64,000 nt of DNA, taken from the NCBI RefSeq assembly GCF_031755915.1, contig NC_083384.1:686001-750000 (forward strand), in the 5' to 3' direction. The DNA is from Ziziphus jujuba (taxonomy: Eukaryota > Streptophyta > Magnoliopsida > Rosales > Rhamnaceae). The notes under the pieces are model-generated. The model made no database searches. It was given only the letters and a program-made list of their open reading frames with translations, and was not told the origin of the DNA. The position numbers were made by a program, and so were the translations under genes. Each line of letters begins with the position of its first letter. The stretch's first letter is position 1. Positions 1-9,602 of the stretch are shown piece after piece.

Positions 1-171
1 ATCTTCAAGTATGGACAAGCTCTATTGATATTGATTACCCCCTGTATAAATACTCCCAGGTTGTCCTTAAATCTCTTAATTTGAGCTCTTGTGATTGGCC
101 TAGTCTTCATCCGTGTCAAGTCAGCACCCCAGCGAGTTATCGGTGGAGCGGGCTCGGGTGGAATCACATCA
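1..171 (-). repeat. Partial 3' LTR of gypsy element F
   Basis: Matches the high-coordinate end of the complete LTR at 4225-5362 nearly base for base, ending in the same GAATCACATCA. The remainder lies left of the window. The adjacent purine-rich tract (172-190, pyrimidine-rich on the plus strand) is the polypurine tract expected next to a 3' LTR. Confidence 0.9.
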
Positions 172-182
172 TTCCCCTCCTC

Positions 183-889
183 TTAAAAAGGATTTGTCCT
201 CAAATCAAGATCATCACCTGCAGAAAAAGGAGTTAAATCAGCAACATTAAATGCAGCACCCATGTTATACTCACCCGGTAAATCAAGCTTGTAGGCATTC
301 TTGCTATTCGGCTCCAAAACTTGAAAAAGTCCATCCATAGGCGGCATGAGCTTTAACTTTCTTTGTTTAGGAAACCTTTCCTTTCGTAAGTGCAACCAAA
401 CCAATTCTCCTGGGTCAAATACTATTACAACAAAATCTAGAAATACATGCTCATTATCGTAAAAATTACACTTTTTAAAGTTAGCAAACAACATTTCCTA
501 AATTTTCAAATTACCACTAAGTAAAGCTCTCAACAATGCAGATAAAGTTCTATGCAATAAAGACATCTTTAAATTAGTATCTTTAAAATTCATGGTCAGC
601 AATGATTTCTTATTCATAATTACTTTATTAACATCACCAAAGCTAAGATAAAAAGTGGTAATTTGAAACCACTTTTCCTTTTCCTTTCTCACTCACGGCC
701 ATCTCACCTTCCTCACTCTCGCCTTTTGCACCAAATTTCTCACTCTTGGTTTTATTAAAATTTTTCCACACAACCTGAGTATTAGAAGACTTACCTTAGA
801 CAGCAAGCGCACCTTTCCCTCTTGATTGGATGGTAGTCCACTTGGAATTTCATTTGGGAAGACATCTTCACATTCCTTCAAAAGAGAAA
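183..889 (-). pseudogene. Scrambled remnants of gypsy pol (RT, integrase and linker pieces)
   Basis: Pieces of the polyprotein are joined in the wrong order. At 183-430 lies the integrase C-terminal part ([15 protein letters not shown], then FNVADLTPF and DLRTNPF). At about 430-494 is a scrap from behind the RT active site (KKCNFY). At 498-560 is an integrase scrap ([15 protein letters not shown]). At 595-690 and 693-889 are pieces of the protease-RT linker (FYLSFGDVNKVI and KECEDVFPNEIPSGLP). No RT YxDD box, no RNase H and no integrase DDE core remain. This suggests at least three deletion or rearrangement events. It cannot make an active pol product. Confidence 0.8.
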
Positions 890-1795
890 TCATTGAACTT
901 GGCAATTCAAGTTCTTCAAAGTTAGTTTATCATTAAAATAATTTTCTTCATAAATCATGACCAGCAAAGGTTTCTTACACTGAATAACCTTATTAATATC
1001 CCCTAAACTCAAATAAAAGTTGCTACTTGACCTTTCTTTTCTTTCTTTTTCTTTTTCCCCTTTGCATTGGCACAAACTTTCGGATTTCCCTTCCTTCTCC
1101 AAGCTCTCGGGTTTGCCACTTTCTTTCCCCTCTCTTTCGGTTTTTCCTTGATCTTTCCACTCAATATGAGTCTTAGAAACCTTACCATGATCAGCAACCT
1201 CATTCTTACCTTCTTGAAAAAATGGTGAAGTCGTTGGTGCCATACTTGCTTTTTCCTTGAGCTTTTCGGCTTCTCTCCTTTGTTGCATTTGTAATTGGTC
1301 TTTGTAAACCTCTTTAGGAGATAATGGTTCCAGCTTGACCTTCTTCCCTTTAAACCTGAAAACAATACTATTTTCTCGACCAAAATGAGTAGCATCTTTA
1401 TCAAATTGCCATGGCCTACCTAATAGTATATGTCCAGCAATCATGGGTACAATATCACATAAAACTACATCCTCATATCTTCCTATATTAAATTTTACTT
1501 TGGCTTGTTTATTCACTTTTATTTCACCACTATCATTAAGCCATTGTAATCTATAAGGTTCTGGATGTTTTATTGTTTTTAAGCCCAATTTATCAACTAC
1601 AAGGTTACTTATTACATTAGTACAACTTCTACTATCAATAATCATACTACAAATCTTACCTTCAATTTCACATCGGGTGTGGAAGATGTTCTCTCTTTGA
1701 ATTTCATCCTCATCTTTGTATGCAGCAAGTACTCTCCTAGAAAGCAAGTTTAATTCAGCATTGGATGCTTGCAAGGTTTCGGGTTCATCCTCCAA
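890..1795 (-). pseudogene. Gypsy protease domain and linker, element F
   Basis: Retropepsin-like region of the polyprotein. The active-site motif, which reads IIDSGS in sister copies E and G, reads IIDSRS here, so the catalytic-loop glycine has become arginine and the enzyme is probably dead. Other conserved parts (NVISN, GRPWQFDKDATHFGREN) are present. A long, charged Lys/Glu-rich linker follows and ends in a motif also seen in E and G (FYLSLGDINKVI). It lies downstream of gag but is separated from it by a stop near 1841. Confidence 0.85.
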
Positions 1796-1840
1796 GTCCT
1801 CCTCCTCTTGCTTGGCTTCATCCTCACTTTCTTCACTTTT

Positions 1841-3061
1841 TCATTCTAGCTCGTCCTTGCCCTTTAACACCATGATTCTTCTATTCGGGCATTGGCTAGT
1901 GATGTGTCCTCCTCCTTCGCACTTAAAGCACACAACATCATGAGTTTTAGAAGGTTTAGGATCTAATTTTACCTCGTTCTTTGGTGCTTGGACAGATTCG
2001 GTTCTAGTCTCCTTCTTTGGCCAATTTGAACTTTCTTCTTTGACTTTCGGCTTTGGCTTGCATTCATAGATGGGATTGTTCCTCCAGCCACTAGAATTGG
2101 ACCTTCCACTGTTGGAAACACCTCCAAACCATGATCTTACACCCCTCCTCTTGAATTGATGCTCTAATTTAATAGCCACATGCAACATCTCCTCCAATTT
2201 CACATATTGTTGCAATTCTAGTTGATTAGCTATTTCACGATTCAAACCACCAAGAAACCTTGCCATGGTTGCTTCCCTATCTTCATTCAAGTTCAATCTC
2301 ATCATAAGCATCTCCATCTCCTTGTAATAATCCTCCATGGATCCATGTCCTTGAGATAAAGATTGAAGTCTTTGATGCAGCAATCTATGATAGTGTGATG
2401 GTACGAATCGCTTCCGCATGGCTCCTTTCATTTGTCGCCATGCAGTAATCAAGTCATCACCAACTCTCCTTCGGGTATTTTGCTCATTGGTCCACCATTG
2501 GAGTGTATAATGGCCAAACTCCATTGCTGCCAATTTCACCTTCTTAGCCTCCGAATAATTATGGCGGTCAAATATCATCTCCATCTTTTCTTCCCACTCC
2601 AAATATGCTTCGGGGTCACTTTTTCCCATGAATGGTGGGATGTTGATCTTGATATTGCTAAGATTGTCATCTGTTTCTTCCCTCCTATATCTTCCACAGC
2701 CAGCTCTATCTTGGACAGCAAAAGTTTCGTCCATACCTTCCTCAAAGTCTCCACTGAATGGCTCCTCATCAAATTCCCCTCTCGGTCTCTCTGGACCTCC
2801 TCGTCCTCCATGGAATTCTTGCCTATTTCTTGTGTTCGGAATTCGTTGGGAAACTTCTAGCCTTCCCATCCTTTGATTCACATGCTCAACTTGAGCACTA
2901 ACCCGCTGTATTGACTCCAAAACAGCTCTCATGTCCACTTGGTCTCCACTCCCGGTAGCTTGGGCATCGCCATGGAATTTTACGGACTTTTCCTCATTGA
3001 TCCTCAATGGTGGATCTCCTCTTCTTATTCTAGAATCTGCCATGTTAGTAAAATAGTACAA
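1841..3061 (-). CDS. Gag polyprotein of gypsy element F (open, 406 codons)
   Basis: Structural capsid and nucleocapsid protein of the retrotransposon. The likely start is the methionine of MADSRIRRGDPPLR (about 3043), which is shared by E. Residues from about 140 to 330 carry the gypsy gag core (SDPEAYLEWEEKMEMIF, KLAAMEFGHYTLQWW). A CCHC zinc knuckle, CFKCEGGGHITSQC, lies near the C-terminus (about 1902-1945). A stop directly after KDELE separates it from the protease frame, where E reads on without a stop. This is the least damaged gag of the gypsy family in the window and could in principle be translated, but nothing in the sequence shows that it is expressed. Confidence 0.85.
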   Translation of the reverse strand: MYYFTNMADSRIRRGDPPLRINEEKSVKFHGDAQATGSGDQVDMRAVLESIQRVSAQVEHVNQRMGRLEVSQRIPNTRNRQEFHGGRGGPERPRGEFDEEPFSGDFEEGMDETFAVQDRAGCGRYRREETDDNLSNIKINIPPFMGKSDPEAYLEWEEKMEMIFDRHNYSEAKKVKLAAMEFGHYTLQWWTNEQNTRRRVGDDLITAWRQMKGAMRKRFVPSHYHRLLHQRLQSLSQGHGSMEDYYKEMEMLMMRLNLNEDREATMARFLGGLNREIANQLELQQYVKLEEMLHVAIKLEHQFKRRGVRSWFGGVSNSGRSNSSGWRNNPIYECKPKPKVKEESSNWPKKETRTESVQAPKNEVKLDPKPSKTHDVVCFKCEGGGHITSQCPNRRIMVLKGKDELE

Positions 3062-4210
3062 AAATAAAATAAATCCTCACAATATTCACTCCCTCACGTG
3101 TTTCACTCAAACAAGGTCTCAACACTCGTGTTTGCACACTAGTTTCGGCTTTTACCCTCTTTTAAGCTCACCACACTCTTGCCTTTTTCCACTCAATGAA
3201 TTATCTCAAAATTCTAATTAAAACACCCACAAAACAGCAATTAGATCACTAGTATGTTTTAATTAAACTTATCAACAAGACAGTAGCAAAAAGTAGGCAA
3301 TACAGAAAGAATCCAACAAATCGTAATTTTTCGGCTTTCTAGACAAGAAAACACAAAATAATGGGAAAACGTTGGAATTTTTGAAAACTACACCAGATGG
3401 TAGTAGATTATGAGTTCAAGAATAAAATTCCAGGAAAAGAAATTCAAATACGAACAAGAATCAAAGAGAACAAAATTATAGAAAAGTGTTGGTTGTTGTT
3501 CTTGTAATTCAAGTTTTGTATCAATTCCTTTATCAAATTTTAATCCAAAATAATTTAAGCACCCAAAATCCAAATATCCAGCAGCAAAATTAGTTCTCCA
3601 GCAACTCAAATATTGAATAAATAATAAAAAACAAGCAGCTCCCACAAATTTTCAGGAAACAAATCAAACTCCAACAAACCGAAATATATATATTTTTTTT
3701 CTTCTTTTTTTATTTTATTTTATTCGGCTTTACCTTCCTTTTTTTTTTTTTTTTTTTTTACTCACAGAACATAAACAACTACAGTAGCAAGAATAATTAC
3801 CAAAATTGCAATTCCAACTCCAAAACAAACACCAAACCCGTGACCTCCAAATAAACAAAATGTGCAGTTTTTTTTTTTTTTTTTTAAATGTTGCCGCAAA
3901 CTTTTTTTTTTCTTGTTTTCTTTTTTTTTTTTTTAATATATGAATGCAAATATTTAAGACTAAAACAGCAAAGAAAAATCAACAAAAACCAAATTAACAA
4001 GAACAATGATAAAAGACAACCAACAAACTAGGAAACAAAAATACGATAAAACTAGGAAATCCTAATTCAACTAGGCATGAAATTTTTATTTTTTTTATAA
4101 GATGCAGAACGTGTATGGGATGGATGCAACCTTAACCTAATGCTAAAATTGCAGAATAACACAAAAACAAATAAAGCAAATAAAGATAGATCAAGCCTGA
4201 ACAAAATTTA
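3062..4210 (-). other. 5' leader of gypsy element F, low-complexity rich
   Basis: Untranslated leader between primer-binding site and gag. It is AT-rich and contains long homopolymer runs (T runs near 3690-3760, 3868-3886 and 3901-3935). It is nearly co-linear with the leader of E at 38397-39526, with runs of different length. No open frame of note; a 85-codon frame at 3388-3645 has no similarity I recognise and looks like chance. Confidence 0.75.
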
Positions 4211-4222
4211 GCTCTGATACCA
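4211..4222 (-). promoter_or_regulatory. Primer-binding site of gypsy F
   Basis: On the minus strand it reads TGGTATCAGAGC, the standard plant LTR-retrotransposon site complementary to the 3' end of initiator tRNA-Met. Two bases separate it from the end of the LTR (4225). Confidence 0.9.
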
Positions 4223-4224
4223 AA

Positions 4225-5362
4225 TGATACGAACCTAGGACGACCTGCTCCTAAACTCGTATTATATTAGCTCGGATCTTAATCAAGTTCAAGTTCTAAT
4301 GGAATGGACCTCAACTCCTAACCAACCTATGGTTAGAAACCTTGGTATAATGTAGACGCCACAATAGGGGATGGAAAACCTATTGATAAGTCAAGCTAAA
4401 ACAACCAATTCTCCAATGGTGTTTTAGGTGTTCTCAAAGAACAAAGAGATAATTAATCTCACAAGTATTTTCTCAATCAAATCAAAGTTTTATTCATATT
4501 GATAACCAGACATTTAAATAGGCTACAAAGCCACGAAATAAAACCCTAGAACATAAAGAAAACCAGCCACCACACATAAAGAAACCTAGTTGCCTGAAAC
4601 TATACTTCCTTTCCTAATCTAAGTTTGATTAATTAATTCCTTTATATTAAATTAGGAATTAAGTAATTTACAATGGAAAGAACAAAATAAAAACCTTCCT
4701 AAAGTTATTTTTCCAGAAAATAAATAAATAAAAGCCAAAAAGTAATGGTAGTTTCCTAAAACAAAAAGTAAAAGCAAATTAGGAAACTAAAAATGCTAGC
4801 CTTTTTGATCAAGTTGACTTTGAGCAATCTTTGACCTCTTTGAGCTTCAAATCAGCTTCTAGATTCTTTTTTAGGATGCCAAATAAGCTGAATATGAAGT
4901 CCCACAAGTTGCCCATGCTTGGAAAAATAAGAAAAGGCTAATACAGTAAAATACAGTAAAGCCAGCAAGCAATACAGCAAATTCGGCCAAATTGTTGATG
5001 CTGTCCGTACAAGCCCTTTTTTGATTGCTTTTGAGGCTGCTTTAACTTGATTCCATGACCTATTAGGCATATGTATTGAACCCATAAAGCATTGGAACCA
5101 TTTCATGCTTCTCGGACTCCAAAAATGTACCAAAATCGTCACCCGCGTCCGTATCTGCTTCCACCAGTTGGATGCTTAGAATAGGCTTTGTATCTTCAAG
5201 TATGGACAAGCTCTGTTGATATTGATTACCCCCTGTATAAATACTCCCAGGTTGTCCTTAAATCTCTTAATTTGAGCTCTTGTGATTGGCCTAGTCTTCA
5301 TCCGTGTCAAGTCAGCACCCCAGCGGGTTATCGGTGGAGCGGGCTCGGGCGGAATCACATCA
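4225..5362 (-). repeat. 5' LTR of gypsy element F
   Basis: About 1138 bp. On the minus strand it runs from TGATGTGATTCCGCCC to GGTTCGTATCA, with TG...CA ends. It begins with a coding tail that continues the integrase frame ([17 protein letters not shown] region, 5176-5360 minus) and ends with the family-typical CCTAGGTTCGTATCA. It belongs to the same LTR subtype as copy H (61475-62610). Confidence 0.9.
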
Positions 5363-6049
5363 CCGACCCTATATAGAAGCATGATAGGCAAATTGCTCTA
5401 TGTATGTTCATCAAGACCGGATATTATGCATGCCACATGTGTTTTGTCTAGATATATGCAAGCACCATCCCAAAACCATTTTGTAGGTGCCAAAAGAATT
5501 CTTAGATACTTAAAAGGAACACAAGACTTTGGAGTTTGGTATGATAGGCAAGATGTGATGAGATTAATGGCCTACTCGGATAGTGATTGGGTTGGATGCT
5601 TGGATGATATAAAGAGCACTTTGGGGTATCTTTTCTCACTTGGTAGTGGACCATTCTCATGGAATGCAAAGAAGCAAGCAACAACCGCTCAAAGCACCGC
5701 CGAAGCTGAGTACATTGCTTGCTCTTCATGTGCAAATCAATGCATTTGGCTTAGAAAATTATTGGAGGACCTTAGTTATCCTCAAGAAGGTTCAACCATC
5801 ATCAAATGTGACAACACTTCAGCCATATCAATAGCCAAGAACCCCATTCAACATGAAAGCACAAAACACATACCGGTGAAGTATCACTCTTTGAGGGAGT
5901 TTGAAGAAAATGGAGACGTAAGCTTGGAATATATCAAGACCGAAGATAACCTTGCAGATTTCTTCACCAAGCCACTTCCAAAAGCAAGATTTGAGACCTT
6001 GAGTAAGCTTCTAAATATTTCAAGCAAGAACACCAAGGAGGAGTGTTGA
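5363..6049 (+). pseudogene. Copia element C: pol C-terminus with RNase H
   Basis: The surviving 3' part of a Ty1-copia pol gene. The open frame carries the RT-RNaseH connection (YRSMIGKLLYVCSSRPDI) and a complete-looking RNase H with its acidic residues in SDSDW, AEAEY, KCDNTSA and TEDNLADFFTK. Everything upstream was separated by gypsy F. The stop codon TGA is formed inside the first bases of the LTR (TGTTGA at 6044-6049). The frame also reads backwards into the gypsy LTR from 5282, which is a fortuitous fusion and not a real start. It lacks RT and integrase and is non-functional alone. Confidence 0.85.
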
Positions 6050-7053
6050 AATGTGGTGATCTTGCCACAATGTGCAAGGTAGTTCGGTTACACTTGCACT
6101 CTTTGTTTTGCAACATCAAAGACCAAACATTATTTATGTTTATGAATTTTATCTTATCTTGTAATGTTTAAGAACAATATCCTTTTTGTAATGCCCTAAG
6201 CTCATTATCTAGCTTAAGGCCTTTTTTGTCTAGTTGCTGGAATTGTATTTCCAGCAACATAAGTCCACTTCCTTGGATTCCGTTTGAAGTAGGTTTAGGA
6301 TTTGGACCTGAATTTTGGATATGATAAACTAGATATGAAGAGGAAGAAGCAGCAAAAATAATGGCCCAATTTGAAGCTGGGAAGGCTGAGTTAAGCCCAA
6401 AACAATCTGACCCTTGTGCAGTGTTGTTGCCCAGAAAACTGGGCAAAACTGCCTCGGGTTTAATTACTTTTGAATGGGTAAATGGACTTTGTTTTATCTG
6501 TTTTTTGAGTAGAACATAGTTTAATATTCAAAAAGGCTTCCCTCCAATTTTCAAGTCAAATGGAGCTGGTTTTCAAATTCAAATACCTTAGACAAGCTGA
6601 ACTGCCCATTAAAGAAGGTTTCTTGCATGCCCAGCACATTGATTAGAGTTAGTTGAGGTAGTTTGGCTTGGTTGGTTACTTTTAATGCTTTTGTATTTAT
6701 TGCTCAATATGGCAGCATGCCTTATTGTCTTTTTGATGTATTTAAAAGTATGAAAATTGTAATGAAAAACGTTGAGAAAGAAAATATTCAAAAAACAGAT
6801 TTTGAAAAACAAAATTTTTGGCTCTCTCTCTCTCAACTACTACATTTTTGGTTTCTTCTTCTTCCCAAAAGCTAACAACCTTCTCAAGAACCCTAAACCT
6901 CCATTAAAACCAGAAACAAAACCTAAACAAACCCAAAAAAAAAAACAAAATCAAGAACCAAGAACCAAGAACCAACAACAATCATTCTTGACTAACACCT
7001 TGAATGATTGTGCTCTAGGGTACAACAACATAAACCTACACCAAATTCCATCA
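6044..7053 (+). repeat. 3' LTR of copia element C
   Basis: About 1010 bp, starting TGTTGAAATGTGG and ending CCAAATTCCATCA. Same family as the LTRs of A and B. Directly to its right is plastid rrn5-trnR spacer sequence (ATTTTGGG...), so copia C landed in plastid-derived DNA. The partner LTR and TSD are outside the window. Confidence 0.9.
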
Positions 7054-7235
7054 ATTTTGGGTTAAGAAGATGTGAAAATGCCTCTCTTTATATAAGAACG
7101 GTGCATTCCAAGGTGTAAAGTGGGAGAGAAGGGATTTCATAATTGGGGTTTTGAATAGATGATCTTTTCATTTTTCATTTTTTTTTCATATGGAAAAAAT
7201 AAAGTAATAAGAATGAGAGATGTTAAGCTTTTTAT
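7054..7235 (-). other. Plastid rrn5-trnR(ACG) spacer, decayed
   Basis: Recognised as the plastid inverted-repeat spacer next to the 3' end of 5S rRNA. It contains no gene. It shows that copia C and copia B sit on either side of a short plastid segment. Confidence 0.7.
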
Positions 7236-7345
7236 CATCATAGCATCGAGCTATTTTTTCGCAGGACCTCCCCTACTGTATCGTCACTACAGTAGAGTTT
7301 AACCACCAAGTTCCGGATGGATTGGTGTGGTTCCTCTACGCTTAG
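7236..7345 (-). pseudogene. rrn5: Plastid 5S rRNA, 3' part, cut by copia B
   Basis: Carries most of the plastid 5S rRNA on the minus strand, including the AACCACACCAATCCAT block and the GAGGTCCTGCG block, with several point changes. The molecule is interrupted at 7345 by copia B. The last five bases, CTTAG, are the left TSD copy; the right copy, CCTAG at 13222, keeps the ancestral base. Confidence 0.88.
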
Positions 7346-8340
7346 TGATGCAATTTGGTGTAGGTTTACGTTGTTGTACCCTAGAGCACAATCATACAAG
7401 GTGTTAGTCAAGAATGATTGTTGTTGGTTCATGATTCTTGATTTTGTTTTTTTTTTTTTTGGGTTTGTTATGGTTTTGTTTCTGGTTTTAATGGAGGTTT
7501 AGGGTTCTTGGGAAGGTTGTTAGCTTTTGGGAAGAAGAAGAAACCAAAATGTAGTAGTTGAGAGAGAGAGAGCCAAAAATGTTGTTTTTCAAAATCTGTT
7601 TTTTGAATATTTTCTTTCTCAACGCTTTTCATTACAATTTTCATACTTTTAAATACATCAAAAAGACAATAAGGCATGCTACCATATTGAGCAATAAATA
7701 CAAAAGCATTAAAAGTAACCAACCAAGCCAAACTACCTCAACTAACTCTAATCAATGTGCTGGGCATGCAAGAAACCTTCTTTAATGGGCAGTTCAGCTT
7801 GTCTAAGACATTTGAATTTGAAAACCAGCTCCATTTGACTTGAAAATTGGAGGGAAGCCTTTTTAAATATTAAAATATTTTATAACCAAAAACCATATAA
7901 AACAAAGTCCATTTACCCATTCAAAAGTAATCAAACCCGAGGCAGTTTTGCCCAGTTTTCTGGGCAACAAAACTGCACGGGTGTCAGATTGTTTTGGGTT
8001 TAACTCAGCCTTCCCAGCTCCAATTTGGGCCATTATTTTTGCTTCTACTTCCTCTGCATGTCTAGTTTACCATATCCAAAATTAAGATCCAAATTCCAAA
8101 CCTACTTCAAACGGCATCCAAGGAAGTGAACTTATGTTGCTGGAAATACAATTCCAGCAACTAGACAAAAAGGCCCTAAGCTAGATAATGAGCTTAGGGC
8201 ATTACAAAAAGGATATTGTTATTAAACATTACAAGATAAAATAAAATGCATAAACATAAATAATGTTTGGTTTTTTATGTTGCAAAACAAAGAGTGCAAG
8301 TTAACCGAACTACCATGCACATTGTAGCAAGATCACCACA
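7346..8340 (-). repeat. 3' LTR of copia B, tip deleted
   Basis: Matches the C and A LTRs from TGATGCAATTTGG to GCAAGATCACCACA. The last few bases expected on the plus strand (TTTCAACA) are missing because a deletion joins the LTR directly to pol sequence at 8341. It forms an inverted pair with the copia C LTR (6044-7053), separated by 292 bp. Confidence 0.88.
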
Positions 8341-8906
8341 TGTTTGGTTTTTTTATGTTGAACCCTTTTGAGGATAACCAAGGTCCTCCAATAATTTCCT
8401 AAGCCAAATGCATTGATTTGCACATGAAGAGCAAGCAATGTACTCGGCTTCAGCGGTGCTTTGAGCGGTTGTTGCTTGCTTCTTGTATTCCATGAGAATG
8501 GTCCACTACCAAGTGAGAAAAGATACCCCGAAGTGCTCTTCATATCATCCAAGCATCCAGCCCAATCACTATCCGAGTAGGCCATTAATCTCATCACATC
8601 TTGCCTATCATACCAAAATCCAAAGTCTTGTGTTCCTTTTAAGTATCTAAGAATTCTTTTGGCACCTACAAAATGGTTTTGGGATGGTGCTTGCATATAT
8701 CTTGACAAAACACATGTGGCATGCATAATATCCGGTCTTGATGAACATACATAGAGCAAACTTCCTATCATGCTTCTATATAGGGTCAGGTTTACCTTTG
8801 GTGTGCCATCCTCCTTCTTGTATTTGTCTCCTTGGCTCATTGGTGTTGACATTGGCTTGCATTCATCAAGGTTGAACTTTTTCAAAAGATCTTTGATGTA
8901 TTTCTC
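8341..8906 (-). pseudogene. Copia B: RT end and truncated RNase H
   Basis: Continues the RT frame of the neighbouring segment after one nonsense codon. Where copy A reads ATATCTCAAGAG, B has ATATTTTAAGAG, so two C-to-T changes make a stop near 8907. The connection domain (NLTLYRSMIGSLLYVCSS) and the first part of RNase H (AYSDSDWAGCLDD) are present, but the sequence breaks after the GNYWRTLVILK area. The roughly 250 bp present in A beyond that point are gone and replaced by a 20-base filler copied from 8264-8282. Confidence 0.82.
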
Positions 8907-9602
8907 TTAAAATATGAAAATACCCCTAGAGCATTGCATCACTTCCACTCCAAGGAAGTAATTCATTTCACCAAGGCTTGACATGTCAAACTCCTTTTCA
9001 AGTTCATTTTTCAAAACTTCCACATTCTTTTCATTTTCACCCGTGACCAACAAATCATCCACATAGAGTGAGATAACAATCATGCCTTCTTCATTCCTTC
9101 TGTATAGTGTTGGCTCATTTGGACTACTCCTAAAGCCTTGGTAGGTCAAGTAACCATCAATGTTGCCATACCAAGCCCTAGGTGCTTGCTTTAACCCGTA
9201 AAGTGCCTTGTGTAGATGGTAGACTTTGTCCTCATGTCCTTGAACAATGAAGCCCTCGGGTTGCTTGACATAAACCTCCTCTTGAAGCACACCATTCAAG
9301 AAAGCCGACTTTACATCAAGGTGGTACACCTTCCATGACATTGAGGCCGAGATGGATAGGATGAGCCTTATGGTCTCCATTCTTGCAACTGGTGCAAACG
9401 TCTCTCCATAATCTACACCCGCTTGTTGTGCATAACCTTTTGCCACAAGCCTTGCCTTGTGCCTGCATATTGTTCCATCCGGGTTGAACTTGGTCCTAAA
9501 GATCAACTTTACACCAATTGGTTTCTTGTTTTTAGGTTTAGAAACCAAAGACCAAGTTTCATTCTTTTCTATCATATCCATTTCGGTTTGCATGGCCTCC
9601 AT
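8907..9602 (-). pseudogene. Copia B reverse transcriptase
   Basis: RNA-dependent DNA polymerase domain. The order is VARMETIRLILSIS, then the first catalytic aspartate in YHLDVKSAFLNG, then LHKALYGLKQAPRAWY, then the YVDD box at 9054-9065 (minus). All three catalytic aspartates are kept. A lengthened A run on the coding strand just upstream (9608-9616) shifts the frame relative to integrase, and a stop closes the frame at its end. The domain is complete but cannot be made as part of one polyprotein. Confidence 0.88.

Larger units (their letters stand above)
1..5362 (-). mobile_element. Ty3-gypsy element F, internally deleted, nested in copia C
   Basis: LTR retrotransposon read on the minus strand. 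From high to low coordinate it shows a 5' LTR, a primer-binding site, a long leader, gag, protease, scrambled remains of pol, a purine-rich tract and the start of a 3' LTR that runs off the window. Reverse transcriptase, RNase H and most of integrase are missing, so the copy is non-autonomous. Its right end meets copia pol sequence at CCGAC (5363-5367). The intact copia A reads CCCGACCC at the same place, so F landed inside copia C and CCGAC is the expected TSD; the partner copy lies outside the window. Family-level call (Ty3-gypsy) is firm; the lineage within gypsy was not decided. Confidence 0.9.

Noticed and set aside
5282..5380. Start of a fused gypsy LTR-copia pol reading frame
   Set aside because: The frame crosses the insertion junction at 5362/5363 by chance; the first 30 residues come from LTR DNA.
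6044..8340. Inverted repeat as a MITE or DNA transposon
   Set aside because: Both arms are copia LTRs with TG...CA ends belonging to two separate elements.
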